From assembly GCA_964551645.1 (NCBI GenBank), contig CAZKDV010000003.1, positions 1 through 63,939 on the forward strand: a stretch of 63,939 nucleotides of DNA, in the 5' to 3' direction. Position 1 is the first letter of the stretch; the number at the start of each line of letters is the position of its first letter. Below the pieces are notes generated by a model. The model saw only the letters and a list, made by a program, of their open reading frames with translations, ran no database searches and was not told the DNA's origin. The translations under genes and the position numbers were made by a program. Below, piece after piece: positions 34,042-43,000 of the stretch. Origin of the DNA: CAZKDV01 sp964551645. Its GTDB lineage: Bacteria; Bacteroidota; Bacteroidia; Bacteroidales; DTU049.

Positions 34042-35043
34042 ATGAAAATAATTATTCCAATGGCAGGTATGGGAAAACGAATGAGACCTCATACGCTTAC
34101 TATTCCTAAGCCTTTATTGAAAATAGCAGGGAAACCAATTGTACAAAGATTAGTTGAAACACTTGCCAAAAGCACAACAGAAAAAATAGACGAGATAGCA
34201 TTTATTATTGGGAACTTCGGTCAAGAAGTTGAAAAAAGTTTAATTGGTATAGCCGAACAAGTTGGAGCCAAAGGCTCAATATATTATCAACATGAAGCAC
34301 TTGGAACTGCACACGCAATTTATTGTGCAAAGCAATCACTTGAAGGAAAAGTGATTGTAGCTTTTGCCGATACTTTATTTCATTCAGATGTTGTTGTTAA
34401 TCATTCAAGCGAAGGAATAATTTGGGTGAAAAAAGTTGAAGACCCAAGCCAATTTGGAGTTGTACTTACAGATAATGAAAATAATATAACAGGTTTTGTT
34501 GAGAAACCGAAAGACTTAGTTTCAGACATGGCAATAATTGGTATTTATTTCTTTAAAGATGGCTTAGATTTAAAAAACGAAATAGCTTATCTTATTGATA
34601 ATAACATTATTAAAAATGGAGAATATCAACTAACTGATGTGCTACAAACAATGTTATCTAAGGGTAAAACTTTTATACCTCAAGAAGTAGATGAATGGTT
34701 AGACTGTGGAAACAAGAATGCAACTGTATATACTAATAGAAGAATTTTAGAATATTCGAAAACTGAAAAATTGATAAATAAAACAGCAGTAGTAACTAAT
34801 TCAATAATAATTCCTCCCTGCTATATTGGCGACAATGCTTATATAATAAATTCAATTATAGGACCTCATGTGTCAATTGGAAAAAATACAAAAATTGAAA
34901 ATGCCATAATAACAGATTCAATAATTCAAGATCATTCAACCCTTGTCAATGCAAATATTGATAATTCAATGGTAGGCAATTATGTCGAATATAAAGAAAC
35001 ATACAAAGAACTGAACATCGGAGATTATACTGAAATTTTTTAA
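34042..35043 (+). CDS. sugar-phosphate nucleotidyltransferase with left-handed beta-helix tail
   Basis: A 333-residue enzyme with an N-terminal NTP-transferase domain: IIPMAGMGKRMRPHTLTIPKPLLKIAGKP contains the GxGxRxxPxT...KPLLxI signature, here cited by its elements only. LGTAHAIYCA and VEKPKDLVSDMAIIGIYFF follow. The last 90 residues have hexapeptide-type turns (IGDNAYIINSIIGPHVSIGK) typical of a left-handed beta-helix. It resembles long RmlA-type and archaeal Glc-1-P / GlcNAc-1-P transferases. The exact sugar and nucleotide are not readable. It lies between dut and a TPR lipoprotein, all on one strand with short gaps. Confidence 0.85.
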   Translation: MKIIIPMAGMGKRMRPHTLTIPKPLLKIAGKPIVQRLVETLAKSTTEKIDEIAFIIGNFGQEVEKSLIGIAEQVGAKGSIYYQHEALGTAHAIYCAKQSLEGKVIVAFADTLFHSDVVVNHSSEGIIWVKKVEDPSQFGVVLTDNENNITGFVEKPKDLVSDMAIIGIYFFKDGLDLKNEIAYLIDNNIIKNGEYQLTDVLQTMLSKGKTFIPQEVDEWLDCGNKNATVYTNRRILEYSKTEKLINKTAVVTNSIIIPPCYIGDNAYIINSIIGPHVSIGKNTKIENAIITDSIIQDHSTLVNANIDNSMVGNYVEYKETYKELNIGDYTEIF

Positions 35044-35053
35044 ATCCTCATTT

Positions 35054-36751
35054 ATGTCGCATAAACACTTGCTTTTTGTCGCTATTGCTTTTTTATTAGT
35101 TTCGTGTAGTACCAAAAAAACTACATATAGAACTAAAACAGACAGAGAGCAACTTGGGATTTCTTCAATGTTCATTGAAGGCTTTCAATATGAAATGTTA
35201 GAACAATTTGATGAAGCAGCAGAAATATATAAGGAAATAATTGCATTTGACAAAACACATTCGGCATCAAGATACCACTTGGCACGAATACTTATGCAAC
35301 AAAGAAATTATACTGACGCTATTCGTTTGGCAAAAGAAATTATTATCATTGAACCTCAAAATCAATGGTATCAGTTGCTATTGGCAGAATTGTATGATAA
35401 AACAGGGAATATAAAGTCAAAAATTGATATATTCAAAAAATTAATTGAAAATGAACCTCAGAACACACAATTGTATTTTGAATTAGCAAATGCGTATTTA
35501 TCAATACAAGACATCAAAAACACAATCTTGGTATTAGATAAGATTGAAGAAATGTACGGTGTAAATCCCGACATTAGCATGCAAAGATTTCAATTGTTGA
35601 TGATGCAAAATAAAAAGAATGATGCCCTTTCTGAATTAAGAAAACTTACAAAGTCTTTTCCCTTAGAAACAAAATATAGATTAGCATTAGCTGATTTTTA
35701 TCTTCAAGAAGGTAAATTATTTGATGCTATAGTAGAATATGAAGAAATATTGAAAATAGAAAAGGATAATTATGATGCAAGTGTTTCATTGGCTGAATGT
35801 TATTTGAGAATTGGAAACTATAATAATGCAATCAAGGCTCTTACTCTAATGTTTGCAAACTCTGAAGTTGATGTTGAGCCTAAAATTCAGATTATGAGAC
35901 TTTTGTTTGATTGGGCTGAAAGTGATGAAAAATTAAATGAAGAATCATATAAATTATTACAAATATTACTTGATACACATCCTGACCAAGCAATTGTATA
36001 TTCAATTTATGGAGATTTTTTATACAGAGATAAACATGTTGCACAAGCGGTTGAGCAATGGAAAAAACTTATTGAAATAGACCCTTCAAAATATTTAGTT
36101 TGGGAATATTTATTCTTTGGCTTGGTTGAAATTAAAGAATTTAATGAACTTGAGGAATATGCCGTTAAAAGTATTGAGTTTTTTCCAGAACAAGCACTTT
36201 CACACTACTTTGCTGGTTATGCACTTTTTAATTTAAAAGAATACGAAAAATCAATTAATTTTCTGACTTCTGCAATTCAAATTGCATTCGACAAACTAGA
36301 AATTCAAATACAATCATATTCAATGATAGCAGAAGCATATATTAAACTTTCAAAATATAATTTGTCTGATGATGCCTTTGAAAAAGCATTGGAAATTGAA
36401 CCAAATAACGCTTTTGTGCTGAATAATTATAGCTATAATCTTGCGTTAAGAGAAGAAAATTTGAATTATGCACTTGAAATGTCGGCAAAGACTGTTGAAT
36501 TATTTCCAGACAATGTAAGTTTTATTGATACTTATGCTTGGATTTTGTACGGTTTAGAACGATATGACGAAGCAAAAAAGTATCTTGAAAAAGCAATTAA
36601 TATCATGCCTTCGACAAATTCAACTATTTTAATGCACTATGGAGATGTTTTGGATAAACTTGGACAGTTTGAAAAAGCTAAACAGTTTTGGCAAAAAGCT
36701 ATTGATGCAGGTGGAGATAAAGAAAAAATAAAACAAAGATTAGAAAATTAA
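35054..36751 (+). CDS. tetratricopeptide-repeat lipoprotein
   Basis: A 565-residue predicted lipoprotein (MSHKHLLFVAIAFLLVSC, Cys18) followed by about twelve TPR-like helix pairs. Clear units are FDEAAEIYKEIIAFDKT, LFDAIVEYEEILKIEKDN, YNNAIKALTLMFANSE, YEKSINFLTSAIQIA, LSDDAFEKALEIEPNN and YDEAKKYLEKAINIMPS. It would sit in the periplasm on a membrane and act as a scaffold. It is 10 nt after the nucleotidyltransferase and 3 nt before the DUF4292 gene, and this TPR-DUF4292-EnvC order suggests a shared envelope task. Confidence 0.85.
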   Translation: MSHKHLLFVAIAFLLVSCSTKKTTYRTKTDREQLGISSMFIEGFQYEMLEQFDEAAEIYKEIIAFDKTHSASRYHLARILMQQRNYTDAIRLAKEIIIIEPQNQWYQLLLAELYDKTGNIKSKIDIFKKLIENEPQNTQLYFELANAYLSIQDIKNTILVLDKIEEMYGVNPDISMQRFQLLMMQNKKNDALSELRKLTKSFPLETKYRLALADFYLQEGKLFDAIVEYEEILKIEKDNYDASVSLAECYLRIGNYNNAIKALTLMFANSEVDVEPKIQIMRLLFDWAESDEKLNEESYKLLQILLDTHPDQAIVYSIYGDFLYRDKHVAQAVEQWKKLIEIDPSKYLVWEYLFFGLVEIKEFNELEEYAVKSIEFFPEQALSHYFAGYALFNLKEYEKSINFLTSAIQIAFDKLEIQIQSYSMIAEAYIKLSKYNLSDDAFEKALEIEPNNAFVLNNYSYNLALREENLNYALEMSAKTVELFPDNVSFIDTYAWILYGLERYDEAKKYLEKAINIMPSTNSTILMHYGDVLDKLGQFEKAKQFWQKAIDAGGDKEKIKQRLEN

Positions 36752-36754
36752 AAA

Positions 36755-37600
36755 ATGAACAAACATAAAAATATTAGTTTTTACATTTATATCATTATTC
36801 TTGTTTTGAGTGTAACAAGTTGTAAAACAAGTAAAATCGCTAAAACTATTGAATATTCCGACCCAATAAAGGATATAAATGTTGATTATGTGTTTCAGAA
36901 ATTAACGGAAAATGAATTGCAGTACAATGAACTTGCTATGAAGTTTAATGCCTCTATATCAATTGACGGCAAAAAAAATTCTTTTAAAGGAAATATTCGT
37001 ATAAAAAAAGATTCAGTTATTTGGGCAAGTATAACACCTTTGTTCGGTATCGAAATATTTAGGGCTATATTGACTCCCGATTCGGTCAAAGTGCTGAACA
37101 AACTTGATAATACTTATTTTATGGGCGATTATAGATTAATAAATAATGTTTTTCAAGCTCCTTTTGACTATGATATGATACAATCGCTATTAACAGGAAA
37201 TGACCTTTCATCTTATGATAAAGAGCAATTTCATCTTGATTTTAACGATAAACAATATAAACTTTCAACTGCTGCACGAAAGAAGTTGAAAAAAGAAATA
37301 AAAAAACAAGAAGATATTGATAGAATTATAATGCAAGATATGTGGATAGAAGCAGAATCTTTTAAAATTATAAAGCAACAATGGAAAGAAGCTCAAAAAT
37401 CATACTCTACATTAAATATTAACTATTTTGATTTTGAAGTAATTGATGAAAATATGCTTTTCTCAAGTAAATTAATTTGCAATATTTCAAGTGAAGTAGA
37501 AATTGAATTAGAAATTAAATATGATAAAATCCAAATAGATAAACCATTCAACTATCCATTTGCCATTCCTTCAACTTACAAACCAATGATTATACACTAA
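36755..37600 (+). CDS. DUF4292 domain-containing lipoprotein
   Basis: A 281-residue predicted lipoprotein (hydrophobic signal ending VTSCK, Cys about 23). The body matches DUF4292 in layout: ISIDGKKNSFKGNIRIKKDSVIWASITPLFGIEIFRAILTPDSV (landmark segments GNIRIKKDSVIWASITP and IEIFRAILTPDSV). The fold resembles LolA/LolB-type lipoprotein carriers, suggesting a hydrophobic cargo, but function is unknown. It is 3 nt after the TPR lipoprotein and directly followed by the EnvC-like gene. Confidence 0.8.
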   Translation: MNKHKNISFYIYIIILVLSVTSCKTSKIAKTIEYSDPIKDINVDYVFQKLTENELQYNELAMKFNASISIDGKKNSFKGNIRIKKDSVIWASITPLFGIEIFRAILTPDSVKVLNKLDNTYFMGDYRLINNVFQAPFDYDMIQSLLTGNDLSSYDKEQFHLDFNDKQYKLSTAARKKLKKEIKKQEDIDRIIMQDMWIEAESFKIIKQQWKEAQKSYSTLNINYFDFEVIDENMLFSSKLICNISSEVEIELEIKYDKIQIDKPFNYPFAIPSTYKPMIIH

Positions 37601-37637
37601 TATGGCTTTAAATTGTCTATATAAAAGTAATAGCTTA

Positions 37638-38846
37638 ATGAGAAAAGGAATTTACTTGCTTTTCGTTTTTTTGTTTCTTGCAATTTCAGATGTAGCATCT
37701 CAATCAACTAAAGAATCTTTGCAGCAACAAAAGAAAAGATTGGATAATGAAATTCAATATATCCAAAAACAATTAGACCAAACTAAAAAAGCAACAACAA
37801 CTAACGAAACACAAGTTAAGCTATTAAATAAGCAAATATCCAATCAAGAGACTTATATTAGATTGATAAATAATGAAGTAGAGAAAATCAGAATTGAAGT
37901 AGGCAAAACAGAAAACGAGCTACAGGAGTTAGAACAGTATATAAAAGGACTTAAAGATGAATATGCTCAGATGATTTATTATTCGTATTTAACCAGAAAT
38001 ACATATCATAGATTAATGTTTATTTTTGCATCAGACAATCTAAATGAAGCATTTTTGCGTTTACGATATTTGCAGGAATATGCAAATGCAATGCGTCGTC
38101 AGGCTGATTTAATAAAAGAGAACCAACAAGAACTTGACAAAAAAATTACGGAATTGAACAAATTAGAAGATGAAAAGCAAAAACTGCTTAAAGAAAGCGA
38201 AGTGAAAAGCAAAGAACTAATTCAACAACGAAAAGATAAAGATAAAGTAGTTAGAGATTTAAAAACAAAACAAAGCCAACTACTAACGGATATTAAGAAG
38301 AAACAAGAAAATGTTAAAAAACTTCAAAAAGAAATAGACGAAATAATTAGAAGAGAAATCGAAGAGTCAAAAAAAAGAGAAGGTACAAAAAAAGTAGAAG
38401 GAGGCAATATGTTCCTTACTCCTGCTGAATTTGAAATTTCTAAAGGATTTACCGGAAATAAAGGCAAACTACCTTGGCCAGTTGAGAAAGGCGTAATTAT
38501 CGAAAAATTTGGAGTGCATCAACATCCTATTGAGCGAGGAGTGAAAACTGACAATAAAGGGATTGATATTTCAACAGCAAAAGATGCAATTGTAAAGCCC
38601 GTATTTGAAGGTGTAGTTTCTGTTGTAATAACTAATCCATTTGGGTCTAAAACTATTGTGATAAAACATGGTCAATATCTGACTGTTTATACAAATTTGT
38701 ATGCACTACAAGTTAAAAAAGGGGATAAAGTAAATACAAATACAATACTTGGGAAAGTGCAATTTGATACCCAAAATTCAATAATTCACTTCGAGGTTTG
38801 GAAAGAAATGCAAGTTGAAAACCCTGAAAATTGGTTGAGAAAATAA
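37638..38846 (+). CDS. EnvC-like murein hydrolase activator (degenerate LytM/M23 domain)
   Basis: A 402-residue periplasmic protein with signal peptide MRKGIYLLFVFLFLAISDVA. A long coiled coil runs from about residue 20 to 250 (heptads rich in K, E, Q, L), ending in an M23/LytM domain at about 278-402. The zinc-binding residues are altered: the first His of HxxxD is Asn (DNKGID, about 306-310), the His of YxHL is Asn (YTNL), and HxH is reduced to IIH (about 382-384). This loss is what defines EnvC-type proteins, which activate peptidoglycan amidases instead of cutting themselves. An in-frame ATG at 37602, 1 nt after the previous stop, is a possible alternative start that would lengthen the signal peptide by 12 residues. 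Confidence 0.87.
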   Translation: MRKGIYLLFVFLFLAISDVASQSTKESLQQQKKRLDNEIQYIQKQLDQTKKATTTNETQVKLLNKQISNQETYIRLINNEVEKIRIEVGKTENELQELEQYIKGLKDEYAQMIYYSYLTRNTYHRLMFIFASDNLNEAFLRLRYLQEYANAMRRQADLIKENQQELDKKITELNKLEDEKQKLLKESEVKSKELIQQRKDKDKVVRDLKTKQSQLLTDIKKKQENVKKLQKEIDEIIRREIEESKKREGTKKVEGGNMFLTPAEFEISKGFTGNKGKLPWPVEKGVIIEKFGVHQHPIERGVKTDNKGIDISTAKDAIVKPVFEGVVSVVITNPFGSKTIVIKHGQYLTVYTNLYALQVKKGDKVNTNTILGKVQFDTQNSIIHFEVWKEMQVENPENWLRK

Positions 38847-38850
38847 GGTT

Positions 38851-39024
38851 ATGTGTAAAAAAAATAAATATTTATTGGTATTGTTGATATGTATGTGTTT
38901 GATGGGCGCTTGTAAGGTGAAAAAAAATTCTAAATATAATCCTAAAAAATGCCGTACTTGCCCTACTTTTAGCTATGACATAGATATTGCTCAACCTAAA
39001 TACATTGTCTCTGATGAGGTGTGA
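38851..39024 (+). CDS. small lipoprotein (57 residues)
   Basis: A short gene with a clear lipoprotein signal: MCKKNKYLLVLLICMCLMGAC, lipobox LMGAC with Cys21. The mature part is basic then Cys-containing (NPKKCRTCPTFSY) and ends SDEV. It starts 4 nt after the EnvC-like stop and its last codons overlap the start of the SprT-like gene by 11 nt in another frame, so it is embedded in the operon. No function can be given; the CxxC pair could be a disulfide or metal site. Confidence 0.65.
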   Translation: MCKKNKYLLVLLICMCLMGACKVKKNSKYNPKKCRTCPTFSYDIDIAQPKYIVSDEV

Positions 39025-39628
39025 TATATCTCATATTCAACCAATAATGTATTCTAAGGCTTTTGCATATTTTCAAAGTTTTGTTAAAGACTTTGATTTA
39101 GAAATAAAACTTGTTAAAGGTAGAAAAACCAAATTAGGAGATTTTTGTGCTAAAATAAACGCACCTAGCATTATTACTATTAATAATAATCTGAATAAAG
39201 ATACTTTTGCCGTAATTTTTTCTCATGAATTAGCCCATTACATTGTGTATAAAAAATTTGAAAGAAAGGCTAAACCACATGGAAATGAGTGGAAACTCAA
39301 CTATATTACAATATTGTCTGATTTGCTAAATATAAAAGCATTTGAAGATGAAAAGTTTAATATGCTCGTTCAAAATATTATTTACAATCCCAAAGCTACT
39401 GTTTCAAAAAATGATTTATTATTTGAACACTTAGTTGATAATCAAGCGAATAGCAATAATTTAAAACTCAAAGATATTCAAAAAGGAGATAAGTTTACAA
39501 TAGTAGGAAAAACAAGAATATTTGAAAAACTTGAAAAAAGGCGAATTAGGTATATATGTAGATGTATAGACAATAATTATTTGTATTTAATCCATGAGTG
39601 TACGGATATTGTAAAAATCAAGGCATAA
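39014..39628 (+). CDS. SprT-like zinc metallopeptidase-family protein
   Basis: A 204-residue protein without a signal peptide. Residues of about 15-110 form the SprT-like core with the zinc-binding HELAHYIVYKKF (about 71-82) and a third ligand candidate His in PHGNEWK. The C-terminal zinc-ribbon-like half has KGDKFTIVGKTRIFEK and two Cys in CRCID, plus a later Cys-containing HECTD. Family members such as Spartan cut DNA-protein crosslinks, but the bacterial role is unknown. The start at 39014 overlaps the small lipoprotein's end; a later start at 39047 (MYSKAF) is possible. It lies upstream of manC. Confidence 0.75.
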   Translation: MRCDISHIQPIMYSKAFAYFQSFVKDFDLEIKLVKGRKTKLGDFCAKINAPSIITINNNLNKDTFAVIFSHELAHYIVYKKFERKAKPHGNEWKLNYITILSDLLNIKAFEDEKFNMLVQNIIYNPKATVSKNDLLFEHLVDNQANSNNLKLKDIQKGDKFTIVGKTRIFEKLEKRRIRYICRCIDNNYLYLIHECTDIVKIKA

Positions 39629-39644
39629 TCTAAAATAAAAGAGT

Positions 39645-39652
39645 TAATTTTG
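39645..39652 (+). promoter_or_regulatory. -7 promoter element for manC
   Basis: TAATTTTG matches TAnnTTTG, 69 nt before the manC ATG. No -33 TTTG at standard spacing. Confidence 0.5.
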
Positions 39653-39721
39653 CGCTATAATTAAAATATTTTATTGTTTTTTCAGTTAACACAATACGAA
39701 TAAAAAAAGTTTATAGATAGA

Positions 39722-40828
39722 ATGGATGCAAATAATTATTGTGTAATAATGGCGGGTGGGATTGGAACTCGTTTCTGGCCCATGAGTAGAAATTCAAAAC
39801 CTAAGCAATTTATTGATTTTTTGGGTACTGGTAAAACCCTAATTCAGCAAACTTACGAAAGGTTTGCACAACTTATTCCAAAAGAAAATATTTATGTAGT
39901 TACTACTAGTGCATATTACGACATAGTTAAAGAACAACTTCCCGAACTCAAAGATACTTGCATTCTATTAGAACCGGCACGCAGAAATACAGCTCCTTGC
40001 ATAGCTTATGCTACATGTAAGATTCATAATACTAATCCAAATGCAAATATAGTTGTTGCTCCGAGCGACCATATTATTTTGAAAGAAGAGGTCTTTTTGA
40101 GTATTATCAAAGATTCGCTTGAAGCAACAAGAGATAAAGACATTTTGATGACTTTGGGCATAACTCCCAGCAGACCCGATACAGGATATGGTTATATTCA
40201 GTACATAGAAAACACAAAATTAGACGATAAATATTCTTTCACTTCTCCCTTAATCAAAAAGGTTAAAACATTTACCGAAAAACCCAATTATGATTTAGCT
40301 GTATCTTTTATTCAAAGCGGCGATTTTCTTTGGAATTCAGGAATTTTTATTTGGTCTTCAAAAAGTATTTTAAATGCTTTGCAAAAATATTTGCCCGAAG
40401 TATATAATTTGTTTATCGAAGGCTATTCGATGTATGGAACCGAAGAAGAAACAAATTTTATAAAAAAAGTTTATGCTGAATGTCCAAATATTTCAATTGA
40501 CTACGGAGTGATGGAGAAAGCAAATAATACTTTTGTGCATATATCAGACTTTGGGTGGAGCGATCTTGGAACATGGAGGTCTTTACACGAACATCTCGAA
40601 AAAGATGAAAAAAATAATACAGTACATGGAAAAAACACTATGCTTTATGATGTTTCTGATTCCTTAGTGCATTTGCCGAAAGATAAACTAGCAGTAATCC
40701 ATGGATTGACAGATTATATCGTAGTTGAAAATGATAATATATTATTGATTTGTAAAAAAAGTGAAGAACAAAGAATTAGACAATTTGTAAACGATGTTCT
40801 TCTTGAAAAAGGCGAACAATTTGTTTAA
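39722..40828 (+). CDS. manC: mannose-1-phosphate guanylyltransferase
   Basis: A 368-residue enzyme that makes GDP-mannose from GTP and mannose-1-phosphate for glycan synthesis. The nucleotide-binding signature IMAGGIGTRFWPMSRNSKPK is at about residues 9-28. LLEPARRNTAPCIAYAT, VAPSDHIIL, FTEKPNYDLA and FLWNSGIFIW follow in order. It lacks the C-terminal isomerase domain of bifunctional ManC/AlgA, so it is the short, monofunctional form. No manB/phosphomannomutase is adjacent. Confidence 0.94.
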   Translation: MDANNYCVIMAGGIGTRFWPMSRNSKPKQFIDFLGTGKTLIQQTYERFAQLIPKENIYVVTTSAYYDIVKEQLPELKDTCILLEPARRNTAPCIAYATCKIHNTNPNANIVVAPSDHIILKEEVFLSIIKDSLEATRDKDILMTLGITPSRPDTGYGYIQYIENTKLDDKYSFTSPLIKKVKTFTEKPNYDLAVSFIQSGDFLWNSGIFIWSSKSILNALQKYLPEVYNLFIEGYSMYGTEEETNFIKKVYAECPNISIDYGVMEKANNTFVHISDFGWSDLGTWRSLHEHLEKDEKNNTVHGKNTMLYDVSDSLVHLPKDKLAVIHGLTDYIVVENDNILLICKKSEEQRIRQFVNDVLLEKGEQFV

Positions 40829-40831
40829 TTA

Positions 40832-40861
40832 ATTACACTTATTTACACTTATTTACAAGTA
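40832..40861 (+). repeat. tandem decamer repeat between manC and the epimerase gene
   Basis: TTACACTTAT occurs twice head to tail (40832-40851) and is followed by the related TTACAAGTAA (40852-40861). The 10-nt period matches one helical turn, so all copies face the same side of the DNA. It lies 51 nt before the epimerase start. Confidence 0.5.
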
Positions 40862-40912
40862 AACCTATATCATTACTTTTCTAAAATTTATTGCTAAGAT
40901 TAAGTATTTGCT

Positions 40913-41932
40913 ATGGAACTCATTTTTGGAGGCACAGGTTTTTTAGGAGCGCATTTAGCTGCATATTTAATAAAAAAAGATAAGGAAGTTGCTATTTTTC
41001 ATCGCTCATCATCTTCAATGCGTGAACTTGAAAAAATATTCTATTATCACTTTAAAGATGATTATCAAAAAAAACTTAAAAGTATTCAATATTTTACTGG
41101 AGATATTTCAAACCCTTTTGATGTTGAAAGTGTGCTAAGACAAGAACAAAATGTATTTAATTGCACAGGTTTTGTTTCATTTGACCCAAAATATAAAAAA
41201 AAAATCGTTCAAGTAAACCAAGATTATCAAGAGCAACTTATAGATGTACTATTGAATAGTAATATTAGAAAATATTGTCATGTTAGCTCTATTGCATCTC
41301 TGGGTAGAAAAAAAGAAAGTGAAGAGATTGATGAAGAAACATATTGGGAGACGAATAAATTAAACACTTTATATTCTTATGCAAAATATCAAGGAGAATT
41401 GCAGGCATGGCGAGGTTTTTATGAAGGATTAAATACTGTTATCGTTAATCCAGGGGTCATTCTGGGAGTGGGAGATTGGAGTAAAGGAACTTGTAAGTTG
41501 TTCAAACTAATAGATAAAGGACTTGCTTTTTATACTAATGGACTTAGTGGTTATATTGGTGTTGAAGATGTGGCTAAGACAATGGATATACTCGTTGAAT
41601 CTGAAGTTAAAGGAGAGCGATTTGTTTTAGTGTCCGAAAATATCTCATATAAAGCATTATTTGACGAAATGGCTAAGTATTTAGAAAAAAGACCACCATA
41701 TATTTATGCAAACTATTTTCTTAGACAAACTGTTGTTACATTAGATTACATGAAATCTTTATTGTTTATGAAAGAAAGAACATATTCTGACGAATTTGCT
41801 CGACTTGCAGCTTCTGTTTCAAGATATTCTTCAAATAAATTTATAGATAAATTTCAATATTCTTTTGAACCTATAAGTGAAACTATAAAAAAAACATGCA
41901 CTTTTTTTAAGGAAGATAAAGCAAGAGTATGA
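40913..41932 (+). CDS. NAD(P)-dependent epimerase/dehydratase (extended SDR)
   Basis: A 339-residue short-chain dehydrogenase/reductase of the extended type. The NAD(P)-binding loop GGTGFLGAHLAAYL begins at residue 6, CHVSSIASLG holds the Ser-bearing strand, and YSYAK (about 156-160) is the catalytic YxxxK. The substrate half is atypical and ends in a basic tail. Related enzymes modify sugar nucleotides or steroid-like and polyketide intermediates; the substrate cannot be told. Its stop overlaps the next start by 4 nt (ATGA), so it is coupled to the UbiA prenyltransferase. This coupling suggests a quinone- or lipid-related role. Confidence 0.83.
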   Translation: MELIFGGTGFLGAHLAAYLIKKDKEVAIFHRSSSSMRELEKIFYYHFKDDYQKKLKSIQYFTGDISNPFDVESVLRQEQNVFNCTGFVSFDPKYKKKIVQVNQDYQEQLIDVLLNSNIRKYCHVSSIASLGRKKESEEIDEETYWETNKLNTLYSYAKYQGELQAWRGFYEGLNTVIVNPGVILGVGDWSKGTCKLFKLIDKGLAFYTNGLSGYIGVEDVAKTMDILVESEVKGERFVLVSENISYKALFDEMAKYLEKRPPYIYANYFLRQTVVTLDYMKSLLFMKERTYSDEFARLAASVSRYSSNKFIDKFQYSFEPISETIKKTCTFFKEDKARV

Positions 41933-42798
41933 AAATGATATATTCTTATTTTCGTTTAGTCCGATTTACTCATACCATTTTTGGTTTGCCTTTTGCCATA
42001 ATTGGCTTAATGTTCGGATTAACAAAAATTGAGACCTTCCCTTCTATAGCAATCCTTATTCCGATTTTACTTTGCCTAATTTTTGCACGAAATGCTGCAA
42101 TGTCATTTAATAGGTGGCTTGATAGAGAAATAGATGCAGAAAATCCGAGAACCAAAAATAGAGAAATACCGGCACAGATTATATCCCCACAAAGTGTACT
42201 TCTGTTTGTTTCCATTAATACAGCTTTATTTATACTGTCAAGTTGGTTTATTAATCCGATTTGTTTCTATTTATCGCCCCTTGCCTTGTTTGTTATATTT
42301 GCTTATAGCTACACTAAGCATTATACATATTTTTGTCATTTTTTTCTTGGCTTGGCACTTATGATAGCTCCTGTTGGGGCTTATATGGCTATAACAGCAA
42401 ATTTAGACATTTCAATTATTCTTTTGGGATTGTCAGTTTTGGTTTGGGTTAGCGGTTTTGACATAATATATTCTTTACAAGATTTAGAGTTTGACCAACA
42501 GAATAACTTACATTCAATTCCTGCACAGTTTGGAGAAGCAAAATCAAAAAAAATTGCTTTTATTTTGCATATTATTTCATTATACTTATTGTATTTATGG
42601 ACAATTTTATATCTGACAAACAATGTTTTAGTATATATGGGTTTATTAATATACTCAATACTAATTTTAAGACAACACTATATTATCAGGAGAAATCCAA
42701 ATGCAGATTTGAATAAGTTATTTGTTTATCATAATGGTTTGGGTTCAATAATATTGAGTGCTTTTATTTCTACATATTTGCTTATTACTTTGATTTAA
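41929..42798 (+). CDS. UbiA-family prenyltransferase (menaquinone-type, MqnP-like)
   Basis: A 289-residue integral membrane enzyme with about eight hydrophobic segments. The two Asp-rich motifs are NRWLDREIDAENPRTKNRE (about 64-82) and YSLQDLEFDQQ (about 180-190), which bind magnesium and the prenyl diphosphate. The sequence resembles the 4-hydroxybenzoate polyprenyltransferase-like group that serves the futalosine menaquinone route in many Bacteroidota; that role is inference. An alternative start two codons downstream (41935) is possible. It is translationally coupled to the SDR gene upstream. Confidence 0.87.
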   Translation: MKMIYSYFRLVRFTHTIFGLPFAIIGLMFGLTKIETFPSIAILIPILLCLIFARNAAMSFNRWLDREIDAENPRTKNREIPAQIISPQSVLLFVSINTALFILSSWFINPICFYLSPLALFVIFAYSYTKHYTYFCHFFLGLALMIAPVGAYMAITANLDISIILLGLSVLVWVSGFDIIYSLQDLEFDQQNNLHSIPAQFGEAKSKKIAFILHIISLYLLYLWTILYLTNNVLVYMGLLIYSILILRQHYIIRRNPNADLNKLFVYHNGLGSIILSAFISTYLLITLI

Positions 42799-42851
42799 GT
42801 TTAAATTTATCATACGATTTGTTTTCTCCTCAAATAATTATTTTCAAAATA

Positions 42852-42884
42852 TTTGGCAGTATTATGTTTTTTTAATTACTTTTG
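42852..42884 (+). promoter_or_regulatory. complete Bacteroidota promoter for the second PD40-OmpA gene
   Basis: TTTG (42852-42855), 21-nt spacer, TACTTTTG (42877-42884). The start codon is 116 nt after the -7 box, so an unusually long 5' leader for this window is predicted. Confidence 0.78.
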
Positions 42885-43000
42885 CATATTAAAAACTTAT
42901 TAAATATTATGGAATAGTATTATGTAAATGTATAGTATTTGTATAATTAATATCCATTATTTTTTTTTGTGAATTAATTAAAAATTAAATAATACCTATT

